A stretch of 41,048 nt of DNA from CAYGTS01 sp964352905 (GTDB lineage Bacteria; Pseudomonadota; Gammaproteobacteria; JAHCLG01). A model generated the notes under the pieces. The model made no database searches and was not told the DNA's origin. It worked only from the letters and a program-made list of their open reading frames with translations. The translations under genes were made by a program, and so were the position numbers. Position 1 is the first letter of the stretch. The number at the start of each line of letters is the position of its first letter. The DNA lies in NCBI GenBank assembly GCA_964352905.1, contig CAYGTS010000003.1:1-41048 (forward strand). The letters run 5' to 3'. Of this stretch, positions 1 through 7,467 are shown one piece after another.

Positions 1-48
1 GGTGGTCGTACTGTTGGTGCGGGTGTCGTTGCAAAGATTATTGAGTAA
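1..48 (+). CDS. tuf: Elongation factor Tu, C-terminal end (partial)
   Basis: The first 48 bases read in frame 1 as GGRTVGAGVVAKIIE and a TAA stop. This is the nearly invariant C-terminus of EF-Tu domain 3. EF-Tu delivers aminoacyl-tRNA to the ribosome as a GTP complex. Its position just before rpsJ matches the str-to-S10 junction of gammaproteobacteria. Only the tail is in the window, so nothing can be said about the GTPase domain or about which tuf copy this is. Confidence 0.93.
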   Translation, partial: GGRTVGAGVVAKIIE

Positions 49-55
49 TCAGGTG

Positions 56-90
56 AAAGGCAATGTTACTAAAACAGCATTGCCTTTTTT
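56..90 (+). terminator. Rho-independent terminator after tuf
   Basis: AAAGGCAATG (56-65) pairs with CATTGCCTTT (78-87), and the T-run continues to 90. It lies 8 bases after the tuf stop and separates the tuf transcript from the S10 operon. Confidence 0.85.
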
Positions 91-113
91 AGTTGAGTAA
101 GAAAATCAAATTG

Positions 114-141
114 AAAAGCAACAATAAATAAAATTGCTTTT
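114..141 (+). promoter_or_regulatory. Inverted repeat in the S10 operon leader
   Basis: AAAAGCAA (114-121) and TTGCTTTT (134-141) form a perfect 8-bp inverted repeat with a 12-base loop, ending just before the rpsJ ribosome binding site. The S10 leader is the classical place for feedback by L4. Whether this hairpin does that here is inference, because it is much smaller than the E. coli leader. I could not pick a convincing -35/-10 pair for the operon in this short gap. Confidence 0.4.
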
Positions 142-162
142 AGTTAACGAGGTTAATTGGCG

Positions 163-489
163 ATGGAAAAAGTAAATCAACGCATCAGAATAAGATTGAA
201 ATCATACGATCATCGTTTGATTGATCAATCAACTCGTGAAATAGTTGATACCGCAAAACGTACGGGCGCTCAAATTCGTGGCCCAATTCCATTACCAACT
301 AAGATTGAAAGAGTTACCGTATTAATTTCTCCGCATGTTGATAAAGATGCGCGTGATCAATATGAAATTCGCACCCATAAAAGACTGGTCGATATTGTTA
401 GGCCAACTGATAAAACAGTTGATGCTTTAATGAAGCTAGACTTAGCAGCGGGTGTGAATGTTCACATTAGTGTGGATAAAGTCGAATAA
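163..489 (+). CDS. rpsJ: 30S ribosomal protein S10
   Basis: A 108-residue protein beginning MEKVNQRIRIRLKSYDHRLI, first gene of the S10 operon. S10 sits in the 30S head and, as NusE, also joins NusB in transcription antitermination. The family core is intact (KSYDHRLID, GPIPLPT, YEIRTHKRLVDI, and VNVHISV near the end). ATG 163 is preferred over an in-frame TTG at 157, because GAGG at 149-152 is 10 bases from the ATG but only 4 from the TTG. It is a few residues longer than the usual 103. Confidence 0.97.
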   Translation: MEKVNQRIRIRLKSYDHRLIDQSTREIVDTAKRTGAQIRGPIPLPTKIERVTVLISPHVDKDARDQYEIRTHKRLVDIVRPTDKTVDALMKLDLAAGVNVHISVDKVE

Positions 490-536
490 TTGAGCAGAAT
501 GTAGCGCAGGTTACTTTCTGAAAAGAGGTATTGAAA

Positions 537-1205
537 ATGGCAATTGGTTTAATCGGTCGAAAATGTGGGATGACAAGAGTGTTCACTGAAAGTGGGCAAT
601 CTATTCCTGTGACTGTTGTTGAAATTGAGCCTAATCGTGTAACACAACTAAAAACACTTAATAGTGATGGTTATGAAGCAATTCAAATTACGACAGGTTC
701 CAAAAAGGCATCAAGAGTTACCAAACCCCTAGCAGGGCATTATGCAAAAGCAAAAGTTGAGCTTGGTAGAGGTTTATGGGAATTCCGAATTGAATCTGAA
801 CAAGAAAAAGAAAATTTTTCTAAATTAAATCTTGGCGATACGCTAACCGTAGAATTATTCCAAGCAGGTCAGTTAATTGATGTGACAGGCGTTTCGAAAG
901 GTAAAGGTTTTCAAGGTGTTATCAAGCGTCATAATTTCCGCGGGCAAGATAGAAGTCACGGTAACTCATTATCGCACCGTGTTCATGGTTCAGTTGGCCA
1001 AAACCAAACGCCTGGCCGTGTTTTTAAAGGTAAAAAAATGGCTGGTCAACTTGGTAATAAACGTTGCACTGTACAAAACCAAGAAGTCGTACGTATTGAT
1101 AAAGAGCGCAACATTTTATTGGTTAAAGGTGTCGTACCTGGCGCGCCTGGTAGTAATGTCATCGTTAAACATGCGGTGAAAGCACAAGGCCAAAAGGGAG
1201 AATAA
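537..1205 (+). CDS. rplC: 50S ribosomal protein L3
   Basis: A 222-residue protein starting MAIGLIGRKCGMTRVF, the typical L3 N-terminus. L3 is an early 50S assembly protein whose long loop approaches the peptidyl transferase centre. The loop is recognisable as SLSHRVHGSVGQNQTPGRVF. It holds the GQNQTPG segment whose glutamine is methylated by PrmB in enterobacteria. Start ATG 537 has GAGG at 525-528, 8 bases upstream. An in-frame TTG at 531 is less likely. The gene is followed after 3 bases by rplD. Confidence 0.97.
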   Translation: MAIGLIGRKCGMTRVFTESGQSIPVTVVEIEPNRVTQLKTLNSDGYEAIQITTGSKKASRVTKPLAGHYAKAKVELGRGLWEFRIESEQEKENFSKLNLGDTLTVELFQAGQLIDVTGVSKGKGFQGVIKRHNFRGQDRSHGNSLSHRVHGSVGQNQTPGRVFKGKKMAGQLGNKRCTVQNQEVVRIDKERNILLVKGVVPGAPGSNVIVKHAVKAQGQKGE

Positions 1206-1208
1206 AAA

Positions 1209-1826
1209 ATGCAATTAACATTAGCAGCAATAGGCAATCAAAAAGCAACGACCTTAACTGTTTCTGAAGCAGCCTTTGGTCGTGCGTATAACGAAGCATT
1301 AGTTCATCAAGTTGTTACCGCGTATTTAGCAGGTGGTCGTGCCGGTACTCGCGCACAAAAAACTCGCGCTGAAGTCAGTGGCGGTGGTGCTAAACCCTGG
1401 AAACAAAAAGGAACGGGTCGTGCTCGTGCGGGTTCGAATCGTAGCCCGATTTGGCGTACTGGTGGCGTGACTTTTGCATCAAAAACACAGGACTTTTCAC
1501 AAAAAGTTAACAAAAAAATGTATCGTGGTGCCTTACAATCAATTTTATCTGAGTTAATTAGGCAAGAACGTTTAATCGTTGTGAATGAGTTAACGCTTGA
1601 GCAGCCTAAAACAAAAATGCTTGTCGCAAAATTAAAAGAGTTAGGTTTGAAAGATGCGTTGATTATTTCTGAGAATATTACTGATGAGCTTTATCTTGCG
1701 TCACGTAACATTCCATACGTAACCGTCATTGATGTATCAGGAGTTGATCCAGTGAGCTTGATCAGTCATTCAAACGTTGTTGTAAGCGTTAATGCATTAA
1801 AGAAAATAGAGGATATGCTGGCATGA
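1209..1826 (+). CDS. rplD: 50S ribosomal protein L4
   Basis: A 205-residue protein. The extended tunnel loop is present as KPWKQKGTGRARAGSNRSP followed by IWRTGGVTF, the signature of L4. L4 lines the peptide exit tunnel and in E. coli represses its own operon. The C-terminal globular part (ALIISENITDELYLASRNIPYVTV) matches the family. The stop overlaps the rplW start by four bases, so the two are probably translationally coupled. Confidence 0.97.
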   Translation: MQLTLAAIGNQKATTLTVSEAAFGRAYNEALVHQVVTAYLAGGRAGTRAQKTRAEVSGGGAKPWKQKGTGRARAGSNRSPIWRTGGVTFASKTQDFSQKVNKKMYRGALQSILSELIRQERLIVVNELTLEQPKTKMLVAKLKELGLKDALIISENITDELYLASRNIPYVTVIDVSGVDPVSLISHSNVVVSVNALKKIEDMLA

Positions 1827-2119
1827 AAGAAGAAAGATTATTAAACATTATTCTTGCGCCAGTTGTATCAGAAAAGAGCACAGTCTTAGCGGAAAAAAAT
1901 CGGCAGTTTGTATTTAAAGTCCGTAAAGATGCTAAAAAGCCAGAAATTAAACAAGCCATTGAAAAACTTTTTAATGTCGCAGTTATTTCTGTGCAAGTCA
2001 ATAATGTTAAAAGTAAAGTAAAACGCCGTGGGCAAATTATAGGTCAGCGTAAAGGCTGGAAAAAAGCCTATGTATGCTTGCAAGAAGGGTATGACATTAA
2101 CTTTGCAGCGTTAGATTAA
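1823..2119 (+). CDS. rplW: 50S ribosomal protein L23
   Basis: A 98-residue protein starting MKEERLLNIILAPVVSEKST. The PVVSEKST box and the basic KSKVKRRGQIIGQRKGWKKA stretch are typical of L23. L23 sits at the tunnel exit and docks trigger factor and SRP. The start overlaps the rplD stop (ATGA), and rplB follows after 13 bases. Confidence 0.97.
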   Translation: MKEERLLNIILAPVVSEKSTVLAEKNRQFVFKVRKDAKKPEIKQAIEKLFNVAVISVQVNNVKSKVKRRGQIIGQRKGWKKAYVCLQEGYDINFAALD

Positions 2120-2132
2120 GTGGGAAAAAGCA

Positions 2133-2960
2133 ATGCCAGTAATTAAACGAAAACCAACCTCACCAGGAAGACGATTTGTAACGCAAGTTGTCAATCCAGA
2201 TTTGCATAAAGGTAAGCCCCATAGTGCACTATTGAAAAGAAAAAATCGCATCAATGGTCGCAATAACAAAGGGCGCATTACTGTGCGTCATCGTGGGGGC
2301 GGTAGTAAAAAGCATTATCGTATTATTGACTTTAAGCGCTTGAAAGACGGTATTCCAGCTAAAGTTGAACGGCTAGAATATGATCCTAATCGCAGCGCGT
2401 ATATTGCACTAATCTTATTTGCTGATGGTGAAAGACGCTATATCATTGCACCTAAAGGGTTAAAAGTAGGCGCAACGATAATTTCAGGAAACGATGCTCC
2501 TATTAAACCGGGTAACTGTTTGTCAATTAGCAACATACCTGTTGGAACGACGATTCACTGTATAGAGTTAAAACCTAAAAAAGGTGCGCAACTAGTCAGA
2601 AGTGCTGGCGGTTATGCGCAACTTGTTGCAAGAGAAGGTAGTTATGCAACCATTCGCCTACGTTCTGGTGAAATGCGCAAAATATTAACTGAATGTCGTG
2701 CAACTATTGGTGAAGTCTCAAATTCAGAGCATTCATTACGCTCGTTAGGTAAAGCGGGTGCTTCAAGATGGCGTGGTCGTCGTCCAACAGTTCGTGGTGT
2801 TGCTATGAACCCTGTTGATCATCCACACGGTGGTGGTGAAGGTAGAACGTCTGGTGGGCGTCATCCTGTGTCACCTTGGGGTATGCCAACAAAAGGTTAT
2901 AAGACAAGACATAACAAGCGTACTAATAAAATGATAGTGCGCAAACGTGACAAAAATTAA
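2133..2960 (+). CDS. rplB: 50S ribosomal protein L2
   Basis: A 275-residue protein of the normal family length. L2 is needed for subunit association and peptidyl transferase activity. Diagnostic segments are RNNKGRITVRHRGGGSKKHY in the N-terminal arm and GVAMNPVDHPHGGGEGRTSG near the C-terminus, which includes the conserved functionally important histidine. The purine-rich GTGGGAAAAAGC precedes ATG 2133. Confidence 0.98.
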   Translation: MPVIKRKPTSPGRRFVTQVVNPDLHKGKPHSALLKRKNRINGRNNKGRITVRHRGGGSKKHYRIIDFKRLKDGIPAKVERLEYDPNRSAYIALILFADGERRYIIAPKGLKVGATIISGNDAPIKPGNCLSISNIPVGTTIHCIELKPKKGAQLVRSAGGYAQLVAREGSYATIRLRSGEMRKILTECRATIGEVSNSEHSLRSLGKAGASRWRGRRPTVRGVAMNPVDHPHGGGEGRTSGGRHPVSPWGMPTKGYKTRHNKRTNKMIVRKRDKN

Positions 2961-2977
2961 TTAAAGAGGTATTGATT

Positions 2978-3250
2978 GTGGCTCGATCATTAAAAAAAGG
3001 TCCCTTCATTGACCACCACTTGCTAAACAAAGTTGAAGAAACAGTTGCTAGCAATAGCAAAAAGCCAATTAAAACTTGGTCAAGAAGATCAATGGTTATT
3101 CCGCCCATGGTTGGTGTCACCATTGCTGTTCATAATGGGAAAGTCTTTGTGCCGCTCTTTATTACTGAAAACATGGTAGGTCACAAATTAGGCGAATTTG
3201 TATTAACAAGAACATTTAAGTCACATTCTGGTGATAAAAAATCGAAATAG
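2978..3250 (+). CDS. rpsS: 30S ribosomal protein S19
   Basis: A 90-residue protein reading (M)ARSLKKGPFIDHHLLNKVEE. S19 is in the 30S head and contacts S13 and the 23S bridge. The GTG at 2978 is chosen over TTG 2972 because AAAGAGG (2963-2969) then lies 8 bases upstream and because S19 family members start with ARS(L/V)KKGPF. The C-terminus GEFVLTRTFKSHSGDKKSK is standard. Confidence 0.97.
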   Translation: MARSLKKGPFIDHHLLNKVEETVASNSKKPIKTWSRRSMVIPPMVGVTIAVHNGKVFVPLFITENMVGHKLGEFVLTRTFKSHSGDKKSK

Positions 3251-3265
3251 TGTAGAGGAAAGATG

Positions 3266-3610
3266 ATGGAAATTGCGGCAGTCTATAAACACGCAAGAGT
3301 CTCAGCACAGAAAGTAAGATTAGTCGCTGATCTCATTCGTAATAAACCCGTTGATAAAGCGCTAGATATTCTAACATTTAGCCGCAAACGCGCAGCCAAA
3401 ATCGTGAAGTCTGCTCTAGCTTCCGCGATTGCCAATGCAGAAAATAATGAAGGCGCCGATATTGATGAATTGCGCGTATCAACCATTTATGTTGATGAAG
3501 GCCCTACAATGAAACGTTGGCACGCACGTGCTCGTGGCCGTGGCGCTAAAATTTTAAAACGTACTTCACATATTACCGTGAAAGTATCTGACAAAAAGGC
3601 GAGGTCATAA
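3266..3610 (+). CDS. rplV: 50S ribosomal protein L22
   Basis: A 114-residue protein starting MEIAAVYKHARVSAQKVRLV. The beta-hairpin that reaches into the exit tunnel is seen at EGPTMKRWHARARGRGAKIL. Two adjacent ATGs exist at 3263 and 3266. AGAGG at 3254-3258 is better spaced from 3266. The TAA stop shares its final A with the ATG of rpsC, implying coupling. Confidence 0.97.
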   Translation: MEIAAVYKHARVSAQKVRLVADLIRNKPVDKALDILTFSRKRAAKIVKSALASAIANAENNEGADIDELRVSTIYVDEGPTMKRWHARARGRGAKILKRTSHITVKVSDKKARS

Positions 3611-4284
3611 TGGGTCAAAAAGTTAATCCTATTGGTATACGCTTAGGTATTGTTAAAGATTGGAAAGCAAAATGGTATGTTGATCATAAAGACTTTGCTG
3701 ATACCCTCTATTGCGATATTAAAGTTCGTGAATACTTAAGCAAAAAGCTTGCGCATGCTGCAATAAGTCATATTCAAATTGAGCGTCCTGCGCGTAATGC
3801 CGTGATCACCATTTACACAGCGCGTCCTGGTGTCATTATTGGTAAGAGTGGTAAAGACGTTGAAACATTAAAAAACCAATCAAGCAGGATTTTACAATTA
3901 CCTGCGGAGATGGTTCATATTAATATCCAGGAAGTACGCAAACCAGAATTGGATGCTAATTTAGTTGCGCAAAGCATTGCTCAACAATTAGAAAAGCGCG
4001 TCATGTTTCGCCGTGCAATGAAAAGAGCGGTAACCAATGCCATGCGTTTAGGCGCAAAAGGTATTAAAGTGAATGTCAGCGGTCGTTTAGGTGGTGCTGA
4101 AATTGCGCGTAACGAATGGTATCGCGAAGGTCGTGTCCCATTGCATACTTTCAGGGCGGATATTGATTATGGTACGGCTGAAGCTTTAACAACTTACGGC
4201 ATTATTGGTGTTAAAGTTTGGATTTTCAAAGGTGAAGTTCTTGGCAAGGAAGAACAACCAAAACAAGAAACAGCCGCGAGTTAA
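3610..4284 (+). CDS. rpsC: 30S ribosomal protein S3
   Basis: A 224-residue protein starting MGQKVNPIGIRLGIVKDWK. The KH type II domain is visible around RPGVIIGKSGKDVETLK (GxxG loop GKSG), and the C-terminal domain at RLGGAEIARNEWYREGRVPL. S3 forms the mRNA entry site with S4 and S5 and has helicase activity there. The start overlaps the rplV stop by one base. A 70-base gap with a hairpin separates it from rplP, which is unusual because these genes are normally adjacent. Confidence 0.98.
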   Translation: MGQKVNPIGIRLGIVKDWKAKWYVDHKDFADTLYCDIKVREYLSKKLAHAAISHIQIERPARNAVITIYTARPGVIIGKSGKDVETLKNQSSRILQLPAEMVHINIQEVRKPELDANLVAQSIAQQLEKRVMFRRAMKRAVTNAMRLGAKGIKVNVSGRLGGAEIARNEWYREGRVPLHTFRADIDYGTAEALTTYGIIGVKVWIFKGEVLGKEEQPKQETAAS

Positions 4285-4291
4285 AAAGGTA

Positions 4292-4321
4292 AGTCCCCTG
4301 TTGATAAAAACTCAAGGGGCT
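4292..4321 (+). promoter_or_regulatory. Hairpin between rpsC and rplP
   Basis: AGTCCCCT (4292-4299) can pair with AGGGGCT (4315-4321) with one bulged T, leaving a 15-base loop. No T-run follows, so it is not a classical terminator. In most gammaproteobacteria rpsC and rplP nearly touch. The extra 70 bases and this stem could be a processing or attenuation site, which is inference. Confidence 0.4.
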
Positions 4322-4354
4322 AAGAATGAACATATAATTTTGTGAGACATAGTC

Positions 4355-4768
4355 ATGTTGCAACCAAAACGGACAAAATTTAGGAAACAGCAAAAAGGCC
4401 GCAACCGAGGTTTGGCAGTGCGTGGCAGCTCAGTCAGCTTTGGTGATTTTGGCCTTAAGTGTATTGGTCGTGGTCGAATCACAGCGCGCCAAATTGAAGC
4501 GGCGCGGCGTGCCATTACACGTCATATCAAACGGGGTGGTAAGGTTTGGATCCGTATATTTCCTGACAAGCCTATTACAAAAAAACCACTTGAAGTGCGC
4601 CAAGGTAAAGGTAAAGGTAATGTGGAGTACTGGGTTGCTTTAGTACAACCAGGTAGCATGCTATTTGAAGTTGAAGGTGTGTCACGTGATATTGCTGAGC
4701 GCGCTTTTGAACTTGCTGCTGCCAAGTTACCCGTACAAACAACTTTTGAAGAACGGACGATAATGTAA
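4355..4768 (+). CDS. rplP: 50S ribosomal protein L16
   Basis: A 137-residue protein starting MLQPKRTKFRKQQKGRNRG. L16 binds near the A-site tRNA elbow and organises the 50S central protuberance region. RGSSVSFGDFGLKC and RGGKVWIRIFPDKPITKKP are family hallmarks. In E. coli the arginine of the second segment is hydroxylated by RoxA. The TAATG junction with rpmC overlaps by one base. Confidence 0.98.
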   Translation: MLQPKRTKFRKQQKGRNRGLAVRGSSVSFGDFGLKCIGRGRITARQIEAARRAITRHIKRGGKVWIRIFPDKPITKKPLEVRQGKGKGNVEYWVALVQPGSMLFEVEGVSRDIAERAFELAAAKLPVQTTFEERTIM

Positions 4769-4980
4769 TGAAAACACAAGAATTGCACCAAATGTCTCAA
4801 GCAGACTTAAAAAAAGAGTTATTAGCAACCACACGCGAGTTATTTAATCTACGCATTCGCAAGGGCGTTGGCCAATTAACAAAGACGCATACCTTAACCG
4901 TTGCACGTAGAAATATTGCACGGTTAAAAACAATCATTAATCAGAAACAACGCGAGCAAACAGGTGAAGCGCAATCATGA
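4768..4980 (+). CDS. rpmC: 50S ribosomal protein L29
   Basis: A 70-residue two-helix protein, MKTQELHQMSQADLKKELLA, with the family core LFNLRIRKGVGQL. L29 pairs with L23 at the tunnel exit. Its ATG overlaps the rplP stop and its own stop overlaps the rpsQ ATG by four bases, so rplP-rpmC-rpsQ are tightly coupled. Confidence 0.96.
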   Translation: MKTQELHQMSQADLKKELLATTRELFNLRIRKGVGQLTKTHTLTVARRNIARLKTIINQKQREQTGEAQS

Positions 4981-5240
4981 ATGCTGAAGTGAAAAAAATT
5001 GAACGTACCCTAACTGGAGAAGTAGTTAGCGCTGTTATGAACAAATCGATTACCGTTTTGGTAGTTCGTAATATAAAACATCCTAAATATGGGAAATATA
5101 TTAAAAAAACCACCAAAGTTCATGCGCATGATGAAAACAATATTTGTAAACAGGGTGATAAAGTTATTGTTAAAGAATGTAGACCGATTTCTAAAACTAA
5201 GTCATGGCAGTTAGTTGAAGTTGTCGAATCTGCAGAGTAA
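4977..5240 (+). CDS. rpsQ: 30S ribosomal protein S17
   Basis: An 87-residue OB-fold protein and the last gene of the S10 operon. RTLTGEVVSAVMNKSITVLV and HPKYGKYIKKTTKVHAHDE are typical. S17 is a primary 16S rRNA binder needed for early 30S assembly. The start overlaps rpmC (ATGA). A 165-base gap with a promoter follows before rplN. Confidence 0.97.
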   Translation: MNAEVKKIERTLTGEVVSAVMNKSITVLVVRNIKHPKYGKYIKKTTKVHAHDENNICKQGDKVIVKECRPISKTKSWQLVEVVESAE

Positions 5241-5261
5241 TTTTAATAAATAATTAATAAC

Positions 5262-5293
5262 TTGTTATATAGTTAAAAAAAAAGTGTTATACT
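5262..5293 (+). promoter_or_regulatory. Probable spc operon promoter
   Basis: The 165-base gap between rpsQ and rplN holds TTGTTA (5262-5267) and TATACT (5288-5293). A TG one base upstream of the latter makes an extended -10. The 20-base spacer is long, so the extended -10 may carry most of the activity. The place matches the spc promoter of E. coli. About 110 bases of leader follow before the rplN ATG. Confidence 0.5.
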
Positions 5294-5405
5294 CTTGTCC
5301 CTTTGTAACTAAAGCGTGCACAAGAAACAGCGGTTTAGGTTAAAGTGAGTATTCCAAAAATAGCTGGAAATCGCTGATGAAAGACAGATTAGTTGGAGAT
5401 GAAAA

Positions 5406-5774
5406 ATGATTCAAACACAAACGCTCCTTGATGTAGCAGATAATAGTGGTGCGCGTCGAGTCATGTGTATAAAGGTGTTGGGCGGATCCCATCGTCGTTA
5501 TGCTGGCATTGGCGATATTATTAAAGTCAGCATCAAAGAAGCTATACCACGTGGGCGTGTAAAAAAAGGGGATGTCCTAAAAGCAGTTGTTGTGAGAACC
5601 TGCTCCGGTGTGCGTCGTCCTGATGGATCATTAATTCGCTTCGATAGTAATTCAGTTGTCTTGCTAAATAACCAAGATCAACCGATTGGCACTCGTATTT
5701 TTGGTCCGGTGACCAGAGAATTGCGTAATGAAAAATTTATGAAAATTATTTCATTAGCCCCTGAAGTATTATAG
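5406..5774 (+). CDS. rplN: 50S ribosomal protein L14
   Basis: A 122-residue protein, exactly the family length, starting MIQTQTLLDVADNSGARRVM. GRVKKGDVLKAVVVRT and RIFGPVTRELR are hallmarks. L14 contacts the 30S at bridge B8 and is the binding site of the silencing factor RsfS. It is the first gene of the spc operon, with TTGGAGATGAAAA just upstream of the ATG. Confidence 0.98.
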   Translation: MIQTQTLLDVADNSGARRVMCIKVLGGSHRRYAGIGDIIKVSIKEAIPRGRVKKGDVLKAVVVRTCSGVRRPDGSLIRFDSNSVVLLNNQDQPIGTRIFGPVTRELRNEKFMKIISLAPEVL

Positions 5775-5787
5775 GCAGGATTTTGGA

Positions 5788-6102
5788 ATGAATAAAATTA
5801 AAACTGGTGATGAAGTAATCGTTTTAACAGGCAAAGATAAAGGCCGTCGTGGTCGCATATTACGTATTCTAAAGCAACGTGTCGTTGTAGAAGGTATCAA
5901 CATGATGCGTAAACATGTCAAGCAAAACCCTAATACTAATGAGCAAGGTGGTATTTTAGATCGTGAAGCACCATTAAACATTTCTAATGTTGCGATTTAC
6001 AACAATGCGACGGGTAAAGCTGATCGTGTTGGATTCAAATACCTTGAAGATGGCACAAAAGTTCGTTACTTCAAAAGTAACAATGAAGTAATTGATGTGT
6101 AA
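5788..6102 (+). CDS. rplX: 50S ribosomal protein L24
   Basis: A 104-residue protein starting MNKIKTGDEVIVLTGKDKGR, the KOW motif of L24, which initiates 50S assembly at the 5' end of 23S rRNA. The remainder (KHVKQNPNTNEQGGILDREA, and GFKYLEDGTKVRYFK) follows the family. It lies 13 bases after rplN and 10 bases before rplE. Confidence 0.97.
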   Translation: MNKIKTGDEVIVLTGKDKGRRGRILRILKQRVVVEGINMMRKHVKQNPNTNEQGGILDREAPLNISNVAIYNNATGKADRVGFKYLEDGTKVRYFKSNNEVIDV

Positions 6103-6112
6103 TGGTGAGATA

Positions 6113-6655
6113 ATGTCTAGATTAAACGAAGTATATAAAAATGAAATTGCAGCAAAGTTACAAAAACAATTTAACTTTGATAGCATTATGCAAGTCCCAA
6201 AGATCACAAAGATCACGCTTAATATGGGGTTAGGTGAAGCAATTGCCGATAAAAAAATTATCCAAGCAGCAGTTGCAGATATGATTAAAATTTCTGGTCA
6301 AAAGCCGGTTGTTAATAATGCACGTAAATCTGTTGCTGGCTTTAAAATCCGTGAGGGCTGGCCAATTGGTTGCAAAGTCACATTACGCCGCGATCGCATG
6401 TATGATTTTTTAGATCGTTTGATTAGTATTGCTATTCCACGTATTCGTGATTTTCGTGGTTTCAGCAAAAAATCATTTGATGGGCGAGGTAACTATAGCT
6501 TAGGCATAGCAGAGCAAATCGTATTCCCTGAAATTGATTATGACAAGATTGATAAATTACGCGGTCTCGATATTTGTATCACAACTAGCGCAAAAAACAA
6601 TGAAGAAGGTTTTGCTTTATTGAGCGCATTTAATTTTCCATTTAAAGAAAAATAG
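6113..6655 (+). CDS. rplE: 50S ribosomal protein L5
   Basis: A 180-residue protein starting MSRLNEVYKNEIAAKLQKQF. ITLNMGLGEAIADKK and GRGNYSLGIAEQIVFPEIDY are diagnostic. L5 carries 5S rRNA into the central protuberance and contacts P-site tRNA. ATG 6113 is chosen because GGTGAG at 6104-6109 is in range. An in-frame ATG at 6092 would overlap rplX and adds seven non-conserved residues. Confidence 0.97.
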   Translation: MSRLNEVYKNEIAAKLQKQFNFDSIMQVPKITKITLNMGLGEAIADKKIIQAAVADMIKISGQKPVVNNARKSVAGFKIREGWPIGCKVTLRRDRMYDFLDRLISIAIPRIRDFRGFSKKSFDGRGNYSLGIAEQIVFPEIDYDKIDKLRGLDICITTSAKNNEEGFALLSAFNFPFKEK

Positions 6656-6672
6656 GGTGGAGTTTAAGAGTA

Positions 6673-6996
6673 ATGGCTAAGAATTCGGTCACAGCACGTG
6701 AAAAGCAACGACGTGAAACAGTTAAGCGTTATGCTACAAAAACAGCACGCATCAAAGAAGTTATTAGGCAGGCAATTCTTGATGATCTGAATGGGAAAGA
6801 CGACACTGATGTCTTTTCTGCAACTCAAGCATTAAATAAATTGCCACGAAACGCCAGTAAGGCGCGGTTGCATCGTCGTTGCCGTCTTTGCAGCCGATCA
6901 CGCAGTGTTTATCGCAAGTTTGGCCTATGCCGTATCTGTTTACGCCAAGCTGCAATGCGCGGTGATATTCCGGGCTTAGTTAAAGCAAGTTGGTAG
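6673..6996 (+). CDS. rpsN: 30S ribosomal protein S14, long form with zinc-type cysteines
   Basis: A 107-residue S14. The C-terminus YRKFGLCRICLRQAAMRG followed by DIPGLVKASW identifies the family. S14 is a late 30S head assembly protein. Unlike the usual long S14 of gammaproteobacteria, which has lost the metal site, this one has C70-x2-C73-x12-C86-x2-C89, a complete zinc-ribbon pattern. The length is still that of the long, normally cysteine-free class. Zinc binding is inferred from the motif. No second S14 gene is visible in the window. Confidence 0.96.
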   Translation: MAKNSVTAREKQRRETVKRYATKTARIKEVIRQAILDDLNGKDDTDVFSATQALNKLPRNASKARLHRRCRLCSRSRSVYRKFGLCRICLRQAAMRGDIPGLVKASW

Positions 6997-7059
6997 CAGG
7001 GTAATTTATTTATGATTTATCATTGCAGAAAAATAAAATTTTTTTTAGGAGTTTGCTAA

Positions 7060-7455
7060 ATGAGCATGCAAGATCCAGTAGCTGATATGTTAACCCGTAT
7101 TCGCAATGCGCAAGCGGCGGAATTTGCTGAGGTTAATATGCCATCTTCAAAAGTTAAAATTGCTATCGCACGCGTGTTGAAAGACGAAGGTTATATCGTT
7201 GATTATCGTGTTGATGAAAATGCTGGCAAACCCCAGTTGATGATTGCTTTGAAATATTTTCAAGGTAAAGGTGTTATTGAAAAAATTAAGCGCGTATCTC
7301 GTCCAGGTTTACGTATTTATAAAAACAAAGATGAGTTACCTGTAATCTTAAATGGCTTAGGTATTTCTATTGTATCCACCTCAAGCGGTGTTATGACGTC
7401 ACGCCAAGCGCGTGCGAATAACCAAGGTGGCGAAATTCTTTGCACAGTTGAATAA
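7060..7455 (+). CDS. rpsH: 30S ribosomal protein S8
   Basis: A 131-residue protein, MSMQDPVADMLTRIRNAQAA. The C-terminal GLGISIVSTSSGVMTSRQAR matches the RNA-binding core. S8 binds 16S helix 21 and, in E. coli, represses the spc operon at the rplE start. The ATG has a strong AGGAG at 7047-7051 with an 8-base spacer. A 63-base gap separates it from rpsN. Confidence 0.97.
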   Translation: MSMQDPVADMLTRIRNAQAAEFAEVNMPSSKVKIAIARVLKDEGYIVDYRVDENAGKPQLMIALKYFQGKGVIEKIKRVSRPGLRIYKNKDELPVILNGLGISIVSTSSGVMTSRQARANNQGGEILCTVE

Positions 7456-7467
7456 TGAGGTTAAGAG

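Noticed and set aside
157..165. TTG start for rpsJ adding two residues
   Set aside because: The ribosome binding site is only 4 bases from TTG 157 but 10 from ATG 163, and S10 proteins do not need the extra residues.
4522..4800. Minus-strand open frame across rplP and rpmC
   Set aside because: It is antisense to two certain ribosomal genes with perfect family matches and has no ribosome binding site. It is a frame shadow.
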